Source of the DNA: an uncultured Gammaproteobacteria bacterium
GTDB lineage: Bacteria > Pseudomonadota > Gammaproteobacteria > UBA4575
Assembly (NCBI GenBank): GCA_938074525.1
Contig: CALJEX010000001.1
Span: 1 to 55,383 of the forward strand
Direction: 5' to 3'
DNA: 55,383 nt
Position 1 is the first letter of the stretch; every line of letters starts with the position of its first letter. Below are positions 19,245-28,456 of the stretch, in pieces. The notes under the pieces were generated by a model that worked only from the letters and a program-made list of their open reading frames with translations, had not been told where the DNA came from and ran no database searches. Both the position numbers and the translations under genes were made by a program.

Positions 19245-20189
19245 ATGACGACCATTATCTTCGGCCTACTAATAGGCTTTGCATTACTCATTTGGAGTGC
19301 CGATCGCTTTGTCATAGGTGCAGTTGGATTAGCTCGAAATTTAAATATCTCTCCCTTAGTCATTGGCGTAGTCATTATTGGCTTTGGCACTTCAGCGCCA
19401 GAGTTCCTAATTTCCGGTGTCTCCGCCTGGCAAGGCAATAGCGGCTTGGCTATCGGTAATGCTGTTGGTTCAAATATTACCAATATTGCTCTTATTCTAG
19501 GAATAACCGCTTTACTAACTCCTCTCCTGGTAGCACGACAGACACTATTCAGAGAATTCCCACTGTTATTGGCCGCGATGGGATTGGTCTGGTTCCTGTT
19601 GCGCGACTCTATTTTATCATTCAGCGACGCATGTATTTTGCTTGCCGCACTGATTATTGTTATCGGCTATCTTTCTACAACCTCAGTCTATTCAGAGCAG
19701 GAAGATGATCACCAACATTGCACTGTTGCAATGTCATTATTCTGGACCGTGTTAGGCTTAGTTCTATTACTTGTTAGCTCTAATATTCTTGTGTCATCCA
19801 GTGTAAAACTAGCACAATTGTTTGGTATATCAGATTTGGTCATTGGCTTAACCATTGTTGCCATTGGCACTAGCTTGCCAGAGTTAGCCGCCTCCATCAC
19901 TGGCGCACTTAAGCATCACACCGATCTGGCGATTGGTAATGTGCTAGGTTCAAACATATTTAATACTTTAGGCGTCATCAGCGTGCCTGGGTTTATTAAC
20001 GCGTATACCATTCCAAACGATGTTCTGACTCGTGATTTTCCAATCATGGTTGGATTAACTCTATTTCTTTTGGCCTTAGCTTATTTCACCCACAAAGGCA
20101 AAGGCATGTATCGCGTCAGTGGGCTATTATTCCTGCTATGTTTTGTCGGCTATCAAGTCACCCTTTATTTCCAGAGCATTCCAAGTTAA
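19245..20189 (+). CDS. yrbG: Calcium/sodium antiporter-like membrane protein YrbG
   Basis: The 314-residue integral membrane protein belongs to the CaCA exchanger superfamily. The two inverted alpha-repeats are visible: VIIGFGTSAPEFLISG with GNAVGSNITNIALILG in the first half, and IVAIGTSLPELAASITG with GNVLGSNIFNTLGV in the second. These motifs line the cation site of Na/Ca-type exchangers. It precedes kdsD by four bases, the same order as the E. coli yrbG-kdsD-kdsC-lptC operon. Its ion specificity cannot be read from sequence, and it is not known to be needed for LPS synthesis. Confidence 0.93.
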   Translation: MTTIIFGLLIGFALLIWSADRFVIGAVGLARNLNISPLVIGVVIIGFGTSAPEFLISGVSAWQGNSGLAIGNAVGSNITNIALILGITALLTPLLVARQTLFREFPLLLAAMGLVWFLLRDSILSFSDACILLAALIIVIGYLSTTSVYSEQEDDHQHCTVAMSLFWTVLGLVLLLVSSNILVSSSVKLAQLFGISDLVIGLTIVAIGTSLPELAASITGALKHHTDLAIGNVLGSNIFNTLGVISVPGFINAYTIPNDVLTRDFPIMVGLTLFLLALAYFTHKGKGMYRVSGLLFLLCFVGYQVTLYFQSIPS

Positions 20190-20193
20190 CACC

Positions 20194-21174
20194 ATGGTTA
20201 AACTAGATTCAAAACAAGCTGTACAACTTGCCAAGGCGGTCATTAAAGAAGAAGCCAATGCAGTGCTAGATCTGAGCGATAGAATTAATCATGATTTTAT
20301 TGCCGCTTGTGATCTGCTACTCAACCCTAACGGACGCATCGTCGTATTAGGCATAGGAAAATCAGGCCATATTGGCCGCAAGATTGCAGCCACCCTCGCC
20401 AGCACAGGTAGTCCTGCATTTTTTGTTAGTGCAGCTGAAGCCACGCATGGCGACCTAGGCATGATCGACAAACAAGATGTCGCCATTCTATTATCAAACT
20501 CAGGCCAATCGGATGAACTGTTATCTCTGTTGCCACCATTAAAACGATTAGGCGTTCCTTTGATTACACTAACTGGCAATAGCGAATCCAACTTAGCAAA
20601 AAATGCAACGGTTAATCTTGACGTTTCGGTAAAACATGAAGCCTGCCCATTAGGCCTGGCGCCAACTACGAGCACTATCGCCATGTTAGCCATGGGAGAT
20701 GCACTAGCTATTGCTTTGTTAGATGCGCGTGGTTTTAACGAACAAGATTTTGCACGTTCTCACCCAGCCGGCAGACTGGGTAAACGACTACTAATCAAAG
20801 TGGCCGACATCATGCATCGTGACGATGAAATACCAAGCGTGCGTGCAAATATGAGCTTAAAACAAGGTCTATTAGAAATAACTAGCAAAGGCTTAGGCAT
20901 GACCACAATCACTGATGATCACAATCGCCTGCTAGGTATTTTTACTGATGGCGATCTACGTCGCGTATTAGACACAAACATGAATATTAACTCAACGCTA
21001 ATGCATGACGTGATGACCGCAGATTGCCAAACAGCTAAAGAAGATCAACTAGCAGCAGAAATACTCGAGCTCATGCAAACGCTACGCATTAACTCCATTC
21101 CTGTAACTAACCAAAACAACGAACTGATTGGCGCACTTAATATGCATGACTTACTAAGCGCCGGTGTCATTTAA
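20194..21174 (+). CDS. kdsD: D-arabinose 5-phosphate isomerase
   Basis: The 326-residue enzyme converts ribulose 5-phosphate to arabinose 5-phosphate, the precursor of Kdo. It has an N-terminal SIS domain with VVLGIGKSGHIGRKIAATLASTGSPAFFV, the conserved catalytic His in EATHGDLGM, and two C-terminal CBS repeats (from about 205). The open frame begins at 20119 inside yrbG; I use the ATG at 20194, four bases after yrbG, which gives the usual N-terminus. It works directly ahead of Kdo-8-P synthase (kdsA, not here) and KdsC. Confidence 0.95.
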   Translation: MVKLDSKQAVQLAKAVIKEEANAVLDLSDRINHDFIAACDLLLNPNGRIVVLGIGKSGHIGRKIAATLASTGSPAFFVSAAEATHGDLGMIDKQDVAILLSNSGQSDELLSLLPPLKRLGVPLITLTGNSESNLAKNATVNLDVSVKHEACPLGLAPTTSTIAMLAMGDALAIALLDARGFNEQDFARSHPAGRLGKRLLIKVADIMHRDDEIPSVRANMSLKQGLLEITSKGLGMTTITDDHNRLLGIFTDGDLRRVLDTNMNINSTLMHDVMTADCQTAKEDQLAAEILELMQTLRINSIPVTNQNNELIGALNMHDLLSAGVI

Positions 21175-21194
21175 TTTAACCGTCAATAATTAAC

Positions 21195-21728
21195 GTGGAA
21201 AAACAAGCCTTAAATAAAACCGCAGCAGACATTCAAATGGTTGTATTTGATATTGATGGTGTATTCACTGATGGTCGCATCTGGATTAACCACCAAGGTG
21301 AAGAAACAAAATCTTTCCATGTTCGTGATGGCCATGGTGTACGCATGTTGATTCACTATGGCGTACAAGTCGCTGTACTGTCTGGCCGTGAATCAAAAGC
21401 TGTTAATGCACGTATGCAAGAACTTGGTGTTACTGACGTATTACAAGGACACATCGACAAACGTAGCGCATTCACTGAATTAGTAAACTCTAAAAATTTA
21501 GCGCCTAAACAGGTTGCCTTTGTTGGTGATGACATTATTGATGTGCCTGCCATGCAGCTGGCCGGACTATCTGTTGCTGTTGCAGATGCTCACGAATGGG
21601 TGAAATCTCATGCAGACCACATCACCCAAGAATCAGGCGGGCATGGCGCAGTAAGAGAAGTATGTGAACTGATCCTTGACTCCAAGGGTCTACTTACTAA
21701 AGCACTTAACTATAACGTTACTTCGTAG
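21195..21728 (+). CDS. kdsC: 3-Deoxy-D-manno-octulosonate 8-phosphate phosphatase
   Basis: The 177-residue HAD-family enzyme removes phosphate from Kdo-8-P. The nucleophile motif FDIDGVFTDG is present (both Asp), with LSGRESKAV, and the third motif FVGDDIIDVPAM. The size fits the tetrameric capless KdsC family. Translation appears to start at GTG 21195; no stronger start with a good ribosome site is seen. It lies 20 bases after kdsD and 24 before lptC. Confidence 0.95.
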   Translation: MEKQALNKTAADIQMVVFDIDGVFTDGRIWINHQGEETKSFHVRDGHGVRMLIHYGVQVAVLSGRESKAVNARMQELGVTDVLQGHIDKRSAFTELVNSKNLAPKQVAFVGDDIIDVPAMQLAGLSVAVADAHEWVKSHADHITQESGGHGAVREVCELILDSKGLLTKALNYNVTS

Positions 21729-21752
21729 ACCACGATAATAGACTAGAAATTA

Positions 21753-22316
21753 ATGATTAAAGCGCTACTAATAAGCTTGTCATTTGTTGCCATCATCGCA
21801 GCAACGGGGCGTTATTTATTAGTAGTCGAATCTGAATACAGCAGTCAATTACAAAATACATCTGATGAACAGCAGCATTACACACATCAATTCAAAAACT
21901 TCGCACTTACCCAAACCAACAATTTGGGTGAAGCACAGTCTGTGATTCACTCCCCAAGCACACGCTCACTCGTCGCCGAGCAAAAGACACTAATGGACTC
22001 ACCCAAAGTGACTATGTACCGTGACCAAGAACCACCGATGATCATCACGGCAGATTCTGCTGAGGTTTTGCATCAGAAAAATATTACGTTGCTAAATAGT
22101 AATGTGAAATTATCCATGCCTGATAAACACGATAACAATATCGTTATGACCACTGAGCAGCTAACATTAGATAATGCCACACAAAGTGCTAACACTGATT
22201 TACCTGCCACCATTGTTCACAGCAAAGGTAATATGAGCGGCATTGGACTAGAATTCAATCCACACACCAAACAAATAAAGTTTTTAAATAAAGTACGCGG
22301 CATCTATGAACACTAA
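21753..22316 (+). CDS. lptC: LPS export protein LptC
   Basis: The 187-residue protein has one N-terminal membrane helix (about 1-21) and a periplasmic beta-jellyroll, with the typical PPMIITADSAEVLHQKNITLLNSNV and LTTEQLTLDNATQSANTDLPATI-like pattern. LptC receives LPS from the LptBFG extractor and hands it to LptA. LptC is poorly conserved, so the call relies on topology, the conserved motifs and its position between kdsC and lptA. Its 3' end overlaps lptA by 11 bases. Confidence 0.92.
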   Translation: MIKALLISLSFVAIIAATGRYLLVVESEYSSQLQNTSDEQQHYTHQFKNFALTQTNNLGEAQSVIHSPSTRSLVAEQKTLMDSPKVTMYRDQEPPMIITADSAEVLHQKNITLLNSNVKLSMPDKHDNNIVMTTEQLTLDNATQSANTDLPATIVHSKGNMSGIGLEFNPHTKQIKFLNKVRGIYEH

Positions 22317-22809
22317 AATAATTTTATTCCTCGCACTGTCTGTTTCGCTATGTGTCACCAATAATGCATTTGCACGTACGGACGATGCTGAGAAACCCAT
22401 ACATATCACTGCTGATACTGCCGAGTTAAACGAGAAGTCTGGCATAAGCATTTATCGCGGCGACGTTAAGATGGTACAGGGCACAACTATCTTGCATGGC
22501 GATATCATTACTGTGTATACCGTAAACGATGAAGTAGAAAAAATGATTTCCGTTGGCAACTTAACCACCTACGAAGAAACCACCGATGATGGCGATGTTG
22601 TCTATGCTGAGTCAGAGGAAATGATATATAACAGTGCTGAGAAAAAAATCGAGCTGTTTCGTCGAGGCAAAATCACTCAAGTAGGTAATGTGATTCGTAG
22701 CGATTACATCCTGTACTTAACCGAAGAAGGCTTAATCGATACCGGCACCAAAAAAGATCGCATTAAAATAATCATCCAACCCAAAGCTAAAAACGATGCA
22801 AGCAAATAA
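22306..22809 (+). CDS. lptA: Periplasmic LPS-bridge protein LptA
   Basis: The 167-residue product carries a signal peptide (about 1-23, ending AFA) and the OstA/LptA beta-jellyroll with PIHITADTAELNEKSGISIYRGDVKM and GTTILHGDIITVY. LptA monomers stack head-to-tail to form the periplasmic LPS bridge between LptC and LptD. It overlaps both lptC (11 bases) and lptB (14 bases), which implies coupled translation. Confidence 0.95.
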   Translation: MNTKIILFLALSVSLCVTNNAFARTDDAEKPIHITADTAELNEKSGISIYRGDVKMVQGTTILHGDIITVYTVNDEVEKMISVGNLTTYEETTDDGDVVYAESEEMIYNSAEKKIELFRRGKITQVGNVIRSDYILYLTEEGLIDTGTKKDRIKIIIQPKAKNDASK

Positions 22810-23530
22810 TCGCTTATGGGCTAAGCAGCTCGCTAAGAGTTATAAAAAACGGCAAGTCGTTCAAAGCGTCGACATAGAAGTTAACAGCGGCGAAATCGTT
22901 GGCTTACTCGGACCTAATGGTGCTGGTAAAACAACCACTTTTTATATGATTGTGGGCTTAGTGCAAACAGATGCTGGCAGCATTGGCCTGAACGATCAAG
23001 ATCTAACAAAACTGCCTATGCATGCACGTGCACAACAAGGCGTTGGTTATTTACCTCAAGAAGCTTCTGTGTTCCGTGGTTTAACTGTAGAAGATAATAT
23101 TCTTGCTGTGCTGCAATTAAGAAAAAATATTCGCAAACAAATGCAGCAGGAAATCTGTGATCGCTTACTCCAAGACTTACAAATAGAACATATTCGTCAC
23201 AGCAAAGGTTTTAGTTTATCTGGTGGCGAACGCAGACGTGTTGAGATTGCGCGTGCGTTAGCGATTCAACCGCAATTTATTTTATTAGATGAGCCATTCG
23301 CGGGCGTTGATCCTATTTCAGTCATGGATATTCAGCGTTTATTAAAACAATTGACAGAACGCGGCATCGGCTTATTAATCACTGATCACAATGTGCGCGA
23401 AACGCTTGGTATATGTTCACGCGCGTATATTTTAAATCAAGGTCAAATTATTGCAGAAGGCACGCCGGATCATTTATTAAACGACCAACAAGTACGCGAT
23501 GTCTATTTAGGTTCCGAGTTTCAGCTTTAA
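22796..23530 (+). CDS. lptB: LPS export ABC ATPase LptB
   Basis: The 244-residue ATPase powers LPS extraction from the inner membrane with LptFG. Walker A is GPNGAGKTTTFYM; the Q-loop region is GVGYLPQEASVFRGLTVEDNI, the signature LSGGERRRVEIARAL, Walker B FILLDEPFAGVDP, and the switch His lies in ITDHNVRE. The start codon lies within lptA. LptF and LptG are not in the window, as is normal because they are encoded elsewhere. Confidence 0.96.
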   Translation: MQANNRLWAKQLAKSYKKRQVVQSVDIEVNSGEIVGLLGPNGAGKTTTFYMIVGLVQTDAGSIGLNDQDLTKLPMHARAQQGVGYLPQEASVFRGLTVEDNILAVLQLRKNIRKQMQQEICDRLLQDLQIEHIRHSKGFSLSGGERRRVEIARALAIQPQFILLDEPFAGVDPISVMDIQRLLKQLTERGIGLLITDHNVRETLGICSRAYILNQGQIIAEGTPDHLLNDQQVRDVYLGSEFQL

Positions 23531-23662
23531 ATTATTACAATACTTATACAAATAACGCTTGGTCGGCTTTACTTCTCTCCCGTCATATCACCACGCTTCT
23601 CAAAGCAACCTTTTTGTGTAACCATCAGTAAAGATTAAAGCAATTATTACGCCAATTTTTTA

Positions 23663-25120
23663 ATGCTAAAACCCTCTCTTCAACTACGTGTCGGCCAATC
23701 TCTGTCGATGACACCGCAATTGCAGCAAGCGATTAAGCTTCTGCAACTTTCTTCTTTGGAATTACAGCAAGAAATCCAGCAGATATTCGAAACAAATCCA
23801 ATGTTAGAACGAGATGAAGAATCTTCGACTAATAATCAAGAAGCTAACGAAAAAACTGAAGATGCATCGTCCAATGTCCCTGCAGAGCAAGATATCACTG
23901 CCACTAAGGAACAAATCTCAGACGAACTTCCTATTGATAGTAACTGGGAAGATATTTACCAAGCATCTAATGTCTATAGCGAGACACCCCACGAACCTTC
24001 TCGCGATGTATATGAAAATGAAAGTGGTGCAAGCAATTCTCTACAACAACACCTTCTTCAGCAAATTGATTTAATAAATCTTAGTGATGTTGACCGCATT
24101 ATCGGTATGACACTAATCGATGAAATCGATAATGACGGTTACTTGACAGATAGTATCGAAAATATACATGAAGGTTTAGTAGAAACATTCCCCGAATTAG
24201 AATTAGACGAAGTCCAAGCAGTGTCGCATTTAATTCAACATTTAGGCCCTATTGGCACATGCGTTAAAGATTTATCTGAATGCTTAGGCGTACAATTACG
24301 CACACTACCTGCAGATACCCCGTATCTAGAACAAGCGATTGGGGTAGTCAAAAATTACATTGACGCATTAGGCAGCCGCAACACAAAACTCATACAGAGA
24401 CGTATGGATCTATCTGAAGCTGAATTACAAGCCACGATAGAACTGATCCAATCTCTAAATCCTCGTCCAGGCGCACAAATTTCAAGCATCAGTACAGAAT
24501 ATGTGGTTCCTGATGTATCTATTGTAAGGCGTGGTAATTCTTGGCGTGTAGAATTAAATACCGACACTGCACCAAAACTTCGCATTAATAATACTTACGC
24601 TGATCTTATCAAGCGTGCTGACAGCAGTACTGATAACAATTATATGCGTACACAACTACAAGAAGCGCGTTGGTTCATTAAAAGCTTGCACAGTAGAAAC
24701 GAGACACTACTGCGCGTTGCCACATCAATCATTGAGCATCAACGCAAGTTCCTAGACTACGGTCCAGAAGCAATGAAGCCATTAGTGCTTCGAGATATTG
24801 CCGAAGAATTAGAGCTACACGAATCTACCGTATCGCGCGTCACTACAAACAAGTACATGCATACACCCCGAGGAATATTTGAATTTAAGTATTTCTTTTC
24901 TAGTCATGTAGGTACCGCTGACGGTGGCGTATGTTCCGCCACTGCAATACGTGCCATGATTAAAAAGCTTATCGAAGAAGAGGATAATGCAAAACCGTTA
25001 AGTGACAGCAAAATCGCAAAGCTACTTGACGAAAAAGGCATCAATGTCGCGCGCAGAACCGTGGCTAAATATCGTGAAACATTATCAATTCCGCCATCAA
25101 ATGAGCGCAAACAGTTGTAA
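23663..25120 (+). CDS. rpoN: RNA polymerase sigma-54 factor
   Basis: The 485-residue factor has all three regions: the glutamine-rich activator-interacting N-terminus (LGQSLSMTPQLQQAIKLLQLS-type), an acidic linker (about 50-110), the core-binding region, and the C-terminal DNA-binding domain with the helix-turn-helix and the RpoN box ARRTVAKYRE. Sigma-54 requires AAA+ enhancer-binding proteins. It is followed by hpf, ptsN, hprK and rapZ, the widespread rpoN cluster that links nitrogen regulation to the PTS-Ntr. Confidence 0.97.
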   Translation: MLKPSLQLRVGQSLSMTPQLQQAIKLLQLSSLELQQEIQQIFETNPMLERDEESSTNNQEANEKTEDASSNVPAEQDITATKEQISDELPIDSNWEDIYQASNVYSETPHEPSRDVYENESGASNSLQQHLLQQIDLINLSDVDRIIGMTLIDEIDNDGYLTDSIENIHEGLVETFPELELDEVQAVSHLIQHLGPIGTCVKDLSECLGVQLRTLPADTPYLEQAIGVVKNYIDALGSRNTKLIQRRMDLSEAELQATIELIQSLNPRPGAQISSISTEYVVPDVSIVRRGNSWRVELNTDTAPKLRINNTYADLIKRADSSTDNNYMRTQLQEARWFIKSLHSRNETLLRVATSIIEHQRKFLDYGPEAMKPLVLRDIAEELELHESTVSRVTTNKYMHTPRGIFEFKYFFSSHVGTADGGVCSATAIRAMIKKLIEEEDNAKPLSDSKIAKLLDEKGINVARRTVAKYRETLSIPPSNERKQL

Positions 25121-25147
25121 TCTATTAAGTTTTCTACTTTTTTAGCC

Positions 25148-25153
25148 TATAAT
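25148..25153 (+). promoter_or_regulatory. Candidate -10 box for hpf
   Basis: TATAAT lies 28 bases after the rpoN stop, 17 bases downstream of a weak -35-like TTAAGT (25125-25130). A transcript from here would have a leader of nearly 200 bases containing the two stem-loops at 25205-25260. The -35 is poor, so confidence is low. Confidence 0.35.
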
Positions 25154-25204
25154 ACCGTTTATACGGGCAATTTAAATAATCGACATAGCCCACACATTAA
25201 ACCA

Positions 25205-25260
25205 CCTTGTTACGTTATGATTGAGTTAACAACAAGGAATTAGCGCATTAATTTATGCGC
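25205..25260 (+). promoter_or_regulatory. Two stem-loops in the hpf leader
   Basis: The first hairpin pairs CCTTGTT (25205-25211) with AACAAGG (25231-25237), with an inner GTTA/TAAC pair. The second pairs GCGCAT (25243-25248) with ATGCGC (25255-25260) around a six-base loop. Neither is followed by a T-run, so they look like 5' leader structures rather than a terminator after rpoN. Their role is unknown. Confidence 0.4.
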
Positions 25261-25355
25261 ATAACCGCCTAAAAAATGCAACTGGAATTGCTTGCAGAAG
25301 GGGGTTATAAAGAAGCTGAAAAAACATCATTAAGTAACAATTCACGGAGGGATAA

Positions 25356-25676
25356 ATGCAAATAGAATTAACCGGTCATCATCTTGATATTACTCCCGCA
25401 ATACGAAATTTTGTTAACGAAAAATTCAAACGCCTAGAAAGACACTTCGATCACGTCATCAACACCCACGTCGTATTATCTGTAGAAAAAGTTCGCCACC
25501 AAGCTGAAGCTTCTATGCTAGTCAGCCGAAATAAAATTTTTGCGAACGCGACAGCCGACGATATGTATGTCGCCATTGATGATCTCATCGACAAACTTGA
25601 TAGACAGATCGTTAAGCACAAAGAAAAAATTAAAGATCACCATAACCAAGAAGGCGCGCATCGAAATCTCGTCTAA
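25356..25676 (+). CDS. hpf: Ribosome hibernation-promoting factor
   Basis: The 106-residue protein matches the short HPF/YfiA family: MQIELTGHHLDITPAIRNFVNEKFKRLERHFDH-type start and the ATADDMYVAIDDLIDKLDRQI segment. It binds the decoding centre of idle ribosomes and promotes 100S dimers, or inactive 70S, in stationary phase. It lacks the long C-terminal dimerisation domain, so it is the short gammaproteobacterial type. The ATG follows a strong ribosome site (GGAGGG). A long leader of 235 bases separates it from rpoN. Confidence 0.95.
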   Translation: MQIELTGHHLDITPAIRNFVNEKFKRLERHFDHVINTHVVLSVEKVRHQAEASMLVSRNKIFANATADDMYVAIDDLIDKLDRQIVKHKEKIKDHHNQEGAHRNLV

Positions 25677-25700
25677 CGTGATCAATGCTTAATTACTAAC

Positions 25701-26177
25701 ATGGAAAACACCTCACTAGCACGTTACCTTGACGCAAGTCGAATTTTACTTCTACAAGATGTCAGCAGTAAAAAACGAGTGTTTGAGTTGCTTGGAGAAC
25801 TTCTAGCCAAAGATCTAGATGGAGTACAAGCAACTCAAGTGAGTACCGGCTTGCAAGCACGCGAGCGCTTGGGCACCACCGCCTTAGGCGAAGGCGTTGC
25901 AATTCCCCACTGCCGCATAAGTAGCATCAACGAAATTCGCAGCGCCGTGATTAAGCTTGAACAGCCAGTTGATTTTGATGCGCCTGATGATCAAGAAGTA
26001 TCATTATTCTATGCCCTGCTAGTGCCTGATGAAGCTACCGACGAACATTTAAAAACACTAGCATCTCTGGCAGAATTCTTATCCGAGCAAAAAAATCGCA
26101 ATCAGCTTCGAAACTGCACTTCTGCCAAACAATTACTAGATATTTTTGCTAAAACTTCAGACAAGCATGCTGCATAA
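25701..26177 (+). CDS. ptsN: Nitrogen PTS EIIA protein
   Basis: The 158-residue protein is an EIIA of the fructose/nitrogen family. The phosphorylated His is in GEGVAIPHCRI. In the PTS-Ntr it receives phosphate from NPr and controls potassium uptake, sigma-54-linked functions and other targets by protein contact rather than sugar transport. It follows hpf by 24 bases and precedes hprK; the phosphodonors (HPr-like protein and EI) are encoded a few genes downstream. Confidence 0.95.
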   Translation: MENTSLARYLDASRILLLQDVSSKKRVFELLGELLAKDLDGVQATQVSTGLQARERLGTTALGEGVAIPHCRISSINEIRSAVIKLEQPVDFDAPDDQEVSLFYALLVPDEATDEHLKTLASLAEFLSEQKNRNQLRNCTSAKQLLDIFAKTSDKHAA

Positions 26178-26240
26178 TACTGGCACTTAGTCGCCAGTAC
26201 GCCTAGACTTCTAATAGCACCCACTCAATGTTGTCGTAGC

Positions 26241-27185
26241 ATGTCAGAAAACACTACTCCACAATCGATTCTAGACTCATTAAGCAACGAGTTAGGACTG
26301 TCAATTTGGTATGGAGAACAATACATCAATCATCCCTTCTCGCATCATAGCTTTAGCGATGATTCAGCCACATTGGTGGGTTACTTTAATCTCATCCATT
26401 CTAATCAAGCACAGGTATTAGGCAAAGTAGAATCAAACTATCTACAGTCTTTGGGAGATCAAGAAAGACATAAAGCCTACCAACGATTATTTGGATCTGA
26501 CACCATTGCTATCTTTTTTACTGATGGCTTGATGCCACCGTTAGAATTAAAAGCCTTTGTTGACGAATATAAAATTCCAATCCTTTGTTCAGATTTTTCT
26601 TCAACCGAAGTGATCACCCATTTGCGTTATTTCTTATCACGCGCATTAGCCGATAAAATTATTTTACATGGCGTGTTTATGGAAGTGATCAGCCTCGGCG
26701 TGATGCTTACAGGTGAAAGTGGTTTAGGTAAAAGCGAGCTGGCATTAGAATTAGTCACCCGCGGACACCGACTGATTGCCGATGACGCCCCTGAATTCAT
26801 GCGCATCGCTCCAGATATAGTGGTCGGCTCATGCCCACCGGTGCTAAGAGACTTTCTAGAAGTACGTGGCTTAGGCGTACTCAACATTCGTGAAATGTAT
26901 GGTGACAGTTCAATTAAATTCAGCAAGTATTTACGTTTAATTATTCACCTGACTGCCATGCAATCGATCCCCAAATCTGAAGACAGGCTTGCCACACCTC
27001 AGTTAACTAAAAATGTATTGGGTTTAGAGATTCCCGTAATCCGCTTACCTGTTGCGGCAGGTCGCAACCTGGCGGTGATGACAGAGGCTGCTGTGCGCAA
27101 TCATCTATTAATGCTCAAGGGTTACAATGCAGCCGACGATTTCATTGAGCGACAGCAGCAATCTATCCAGCAGGATGCATTATGA
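26241..27185 (+). CDS. hprK: HPr kinase/phosphorylase
   Basis: The 314-residue bifunctional enzyme phosphorylates and dephosphorylates a serine on HPr. Walker A is GESGLGKSELALEL (about 158-171), and the C-terminal signature EVRGLGVLNIREMYG is present. The N-terminal domain (1-130) is also recognisable. HprK is common in Firmicutes, Betaproteobacteria and Xanthomonads but absent from enterics. The HPr-like protein encoded nearby keeps a serine in the right context (GKSIMG), so a Ser-phosphorylation loop can operate. The stop codon overlaps the rapZ start (ATGA). Confidence 0.95.
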   Translation: MSENTTPQSILDSLSNELGLSIWYGEQYINHPFSHHSFSDDSATLVGYFNLIHSNQAQVLGKVESNYLQSLGDQERHKAYQRLFGSDTIAIFFTDGLMPPLELKAFVDEYKIPILCSDFSSTEVITHLRYFLSRALADKIILHGVFMEVISLGVMLTGESGLGKSELALELVTRGHRLIADDAPEFMRIAPDIVVGSCPPVLRDFLEVRGLGVLNIREMYGDSSIKFSKYLRLIIHLTAMQSIPKSEDRLATPQLTKNVLGLEIPVIRLPVAAGRNLAVMTEAAVRNHLLMLKGYNAADDFIERQQQSIQQDAL

Positions 27186-28042
27186 GGATATTAATTATCA
27201 CCGGCCTTTCTGGTTCGGGAAAGTCTGTTGCCTTAAACACGTTAGAAGATGATGATTTTTACTGCGTGGATAATTTACCGGTAGAGCTATTACCTACATT
27301 TATCCAACAATGTTTAAAAGAAGAAAAGCCCTATCACGAAAAAATTGCTGTCGGCATCGATTCAAGAGCTGGACATGAAAGCATCGACAACCTCATCGAC
27401 ATCGTACAAAAATTTAAAAATGACAATATTCCTGTCGAAGTTTTATTTTTCAGTGCTGAAATCAATACATTAATTAAACGATTTAGCGAAACACGTCGGA
27501 AGCATCCACTGACTACCAACGATATCCCGTTAATTAAAGCCATACACTTAGAAAAAGACTTGCTCAGCAAAATTGCTGATTATGCAGATCTCAACATCGA
27601 TACAACTAAGACCAATGTCAGACAGCTACGCACTTTAGTCAATCAAGTCGTGATTGAAAAATCATCGACTGGATTAACCATTATTCTTCAGTCGTTTGGT
27701 TTTAAGCATGGAATACCTAACGATACAGACTTTATGTTTGATGTACGTTGCCTACCCAATCCTTATTGGCAACCTAATCTCCGAAGCTTATCGGGCAAAG
27801 ATACTGCCGTAATGAATTACTTAGGTTCATATCCTGAAGTCGATGGCATGATAAAATCGATCATTGAGTTTATGGAAAAATGGATTCCATTATTTGAAGA
27901 AGAAAACAGAAGTTATCTCACGATATCCATTGGTTGTACTGGCGGGCACCATCGCTCGGTTTATTGCGTCAACCAAATTGCTCATGACCTAGGCAAGAAG
28001 CTGCAGCAACCAATTACTGTAAGACACAGGGAATTTGAATAA
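27182..28042 (+). CDS. rapZ: RNase adapter protein RapZ
   Basis: The 286-residue protein has an N-terminal P-loop (GLSGSGKSVALNTLED) and the C-terminal RapZ domain with ISIGCTGGHHRSVYCVNQIA. In E. coli RapZ binds GlmZ RNA and directs RNase E to it, controlling glucosamine-6-phosphate synthase and thereby envelope precursors; whether that circuit exists in this organism is not shown. It sits between hprK and the EIIA-Man gene, the usual place. Confidence 0.95.
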   Translation: MRILIITGLSGSGKSVALNTLEDDDFYCVDNLPVELLPTFIQQCLKEEKPYHEKIAVGIDSRAGHESIDNLIDIVQKFKNDNIPVEVLFFSAEINTLIKRFSETRRKHPLTTNDIPLIKAIHLEKDLLSKIADYADLNIDTTKTNVRQLRTLVNQVVIEKSSTGLTIILQSFGFKHGIPNDTDFMFDVRCLPNPYWQPNLRSLSGKDTAVMNYLGSYPEVDGMIKSIIEFMEKWIPLFEEENRSYLTISIGCTGGHHRSVYCVNQIAHDLGKKLQQPITVRHREFE

Positions 28043-28048
28043 AATATC

Positions 28049-28456
28049 ATGTCAGTAGGAATACTTATTATCACTCACGGAGAGATTGGCGAAGAATTAT
28101 TAGCCACTGCAAAATCCACTCTAGGAGGCACACTCCCTTTGAATTGCAGAGCACTATCGGTCTCTCCCAACTGCGATCCAGACTCTCAGCATAAAAAGGC
28201 TGCAGCCATGTTAGCTTCTGTTAACGACGGTAGTGGCGTGCTGATTCTTACCGATATGTATGGCTCAACCCCGAGCAATATCGCCAACGAATTCAAAAAT
28301 CTTGAAGATATCGAAGTAATCGCCGGCGTTAATTTACCAATGTTTATCCGCATACTAAATTATTCTGCATTATCCTTGTCTGACATGACTGAAAAAGCAT
28401 TATCTGGCGGACATGACGGCATCATTTTATGCGAACAAGAAAGTAATAGCTCATGA
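28049..28456 (+). CDS. PTS EIIA component, mannose family
   Basis: This 135-residue stand-alone EIIA-Man has the active-site His in GILIITHGEIGEEL and the conserved LTDMYGSTPSNIANE. In Betaproteobacteria and Xanthomonads such a protein (often called PtsM or ManX-like) lies between rapZ and the HPr gene, with no membrane EIIC/EIID partner. No EIIB, EIIC or EIID gene is in this window, so a regulatory role is more likely than sugar uptake. It overlaps the HPr gene by four bases. Confidence 0.93.
   Translation: MSVGILIITHGEIGEELLATAKSTLGGTLPLNCRALSVSPNCDPDSQHKKAAAMLASVNDGSGVLILTDMYGSTPSNIANEFKNLEDIEVIAGVNLPMFIRILNYSALSLSDMTEKALSGGHDGIILCEQESNSS

Noticed and set aside
25270-25300. Sigma-54 promoter before hpf (TGGAATTGCTTGCA)
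   Set aside because: The GG and GC elements are eight bases apart instead of the required ten, and the TGGCAC half is poor.
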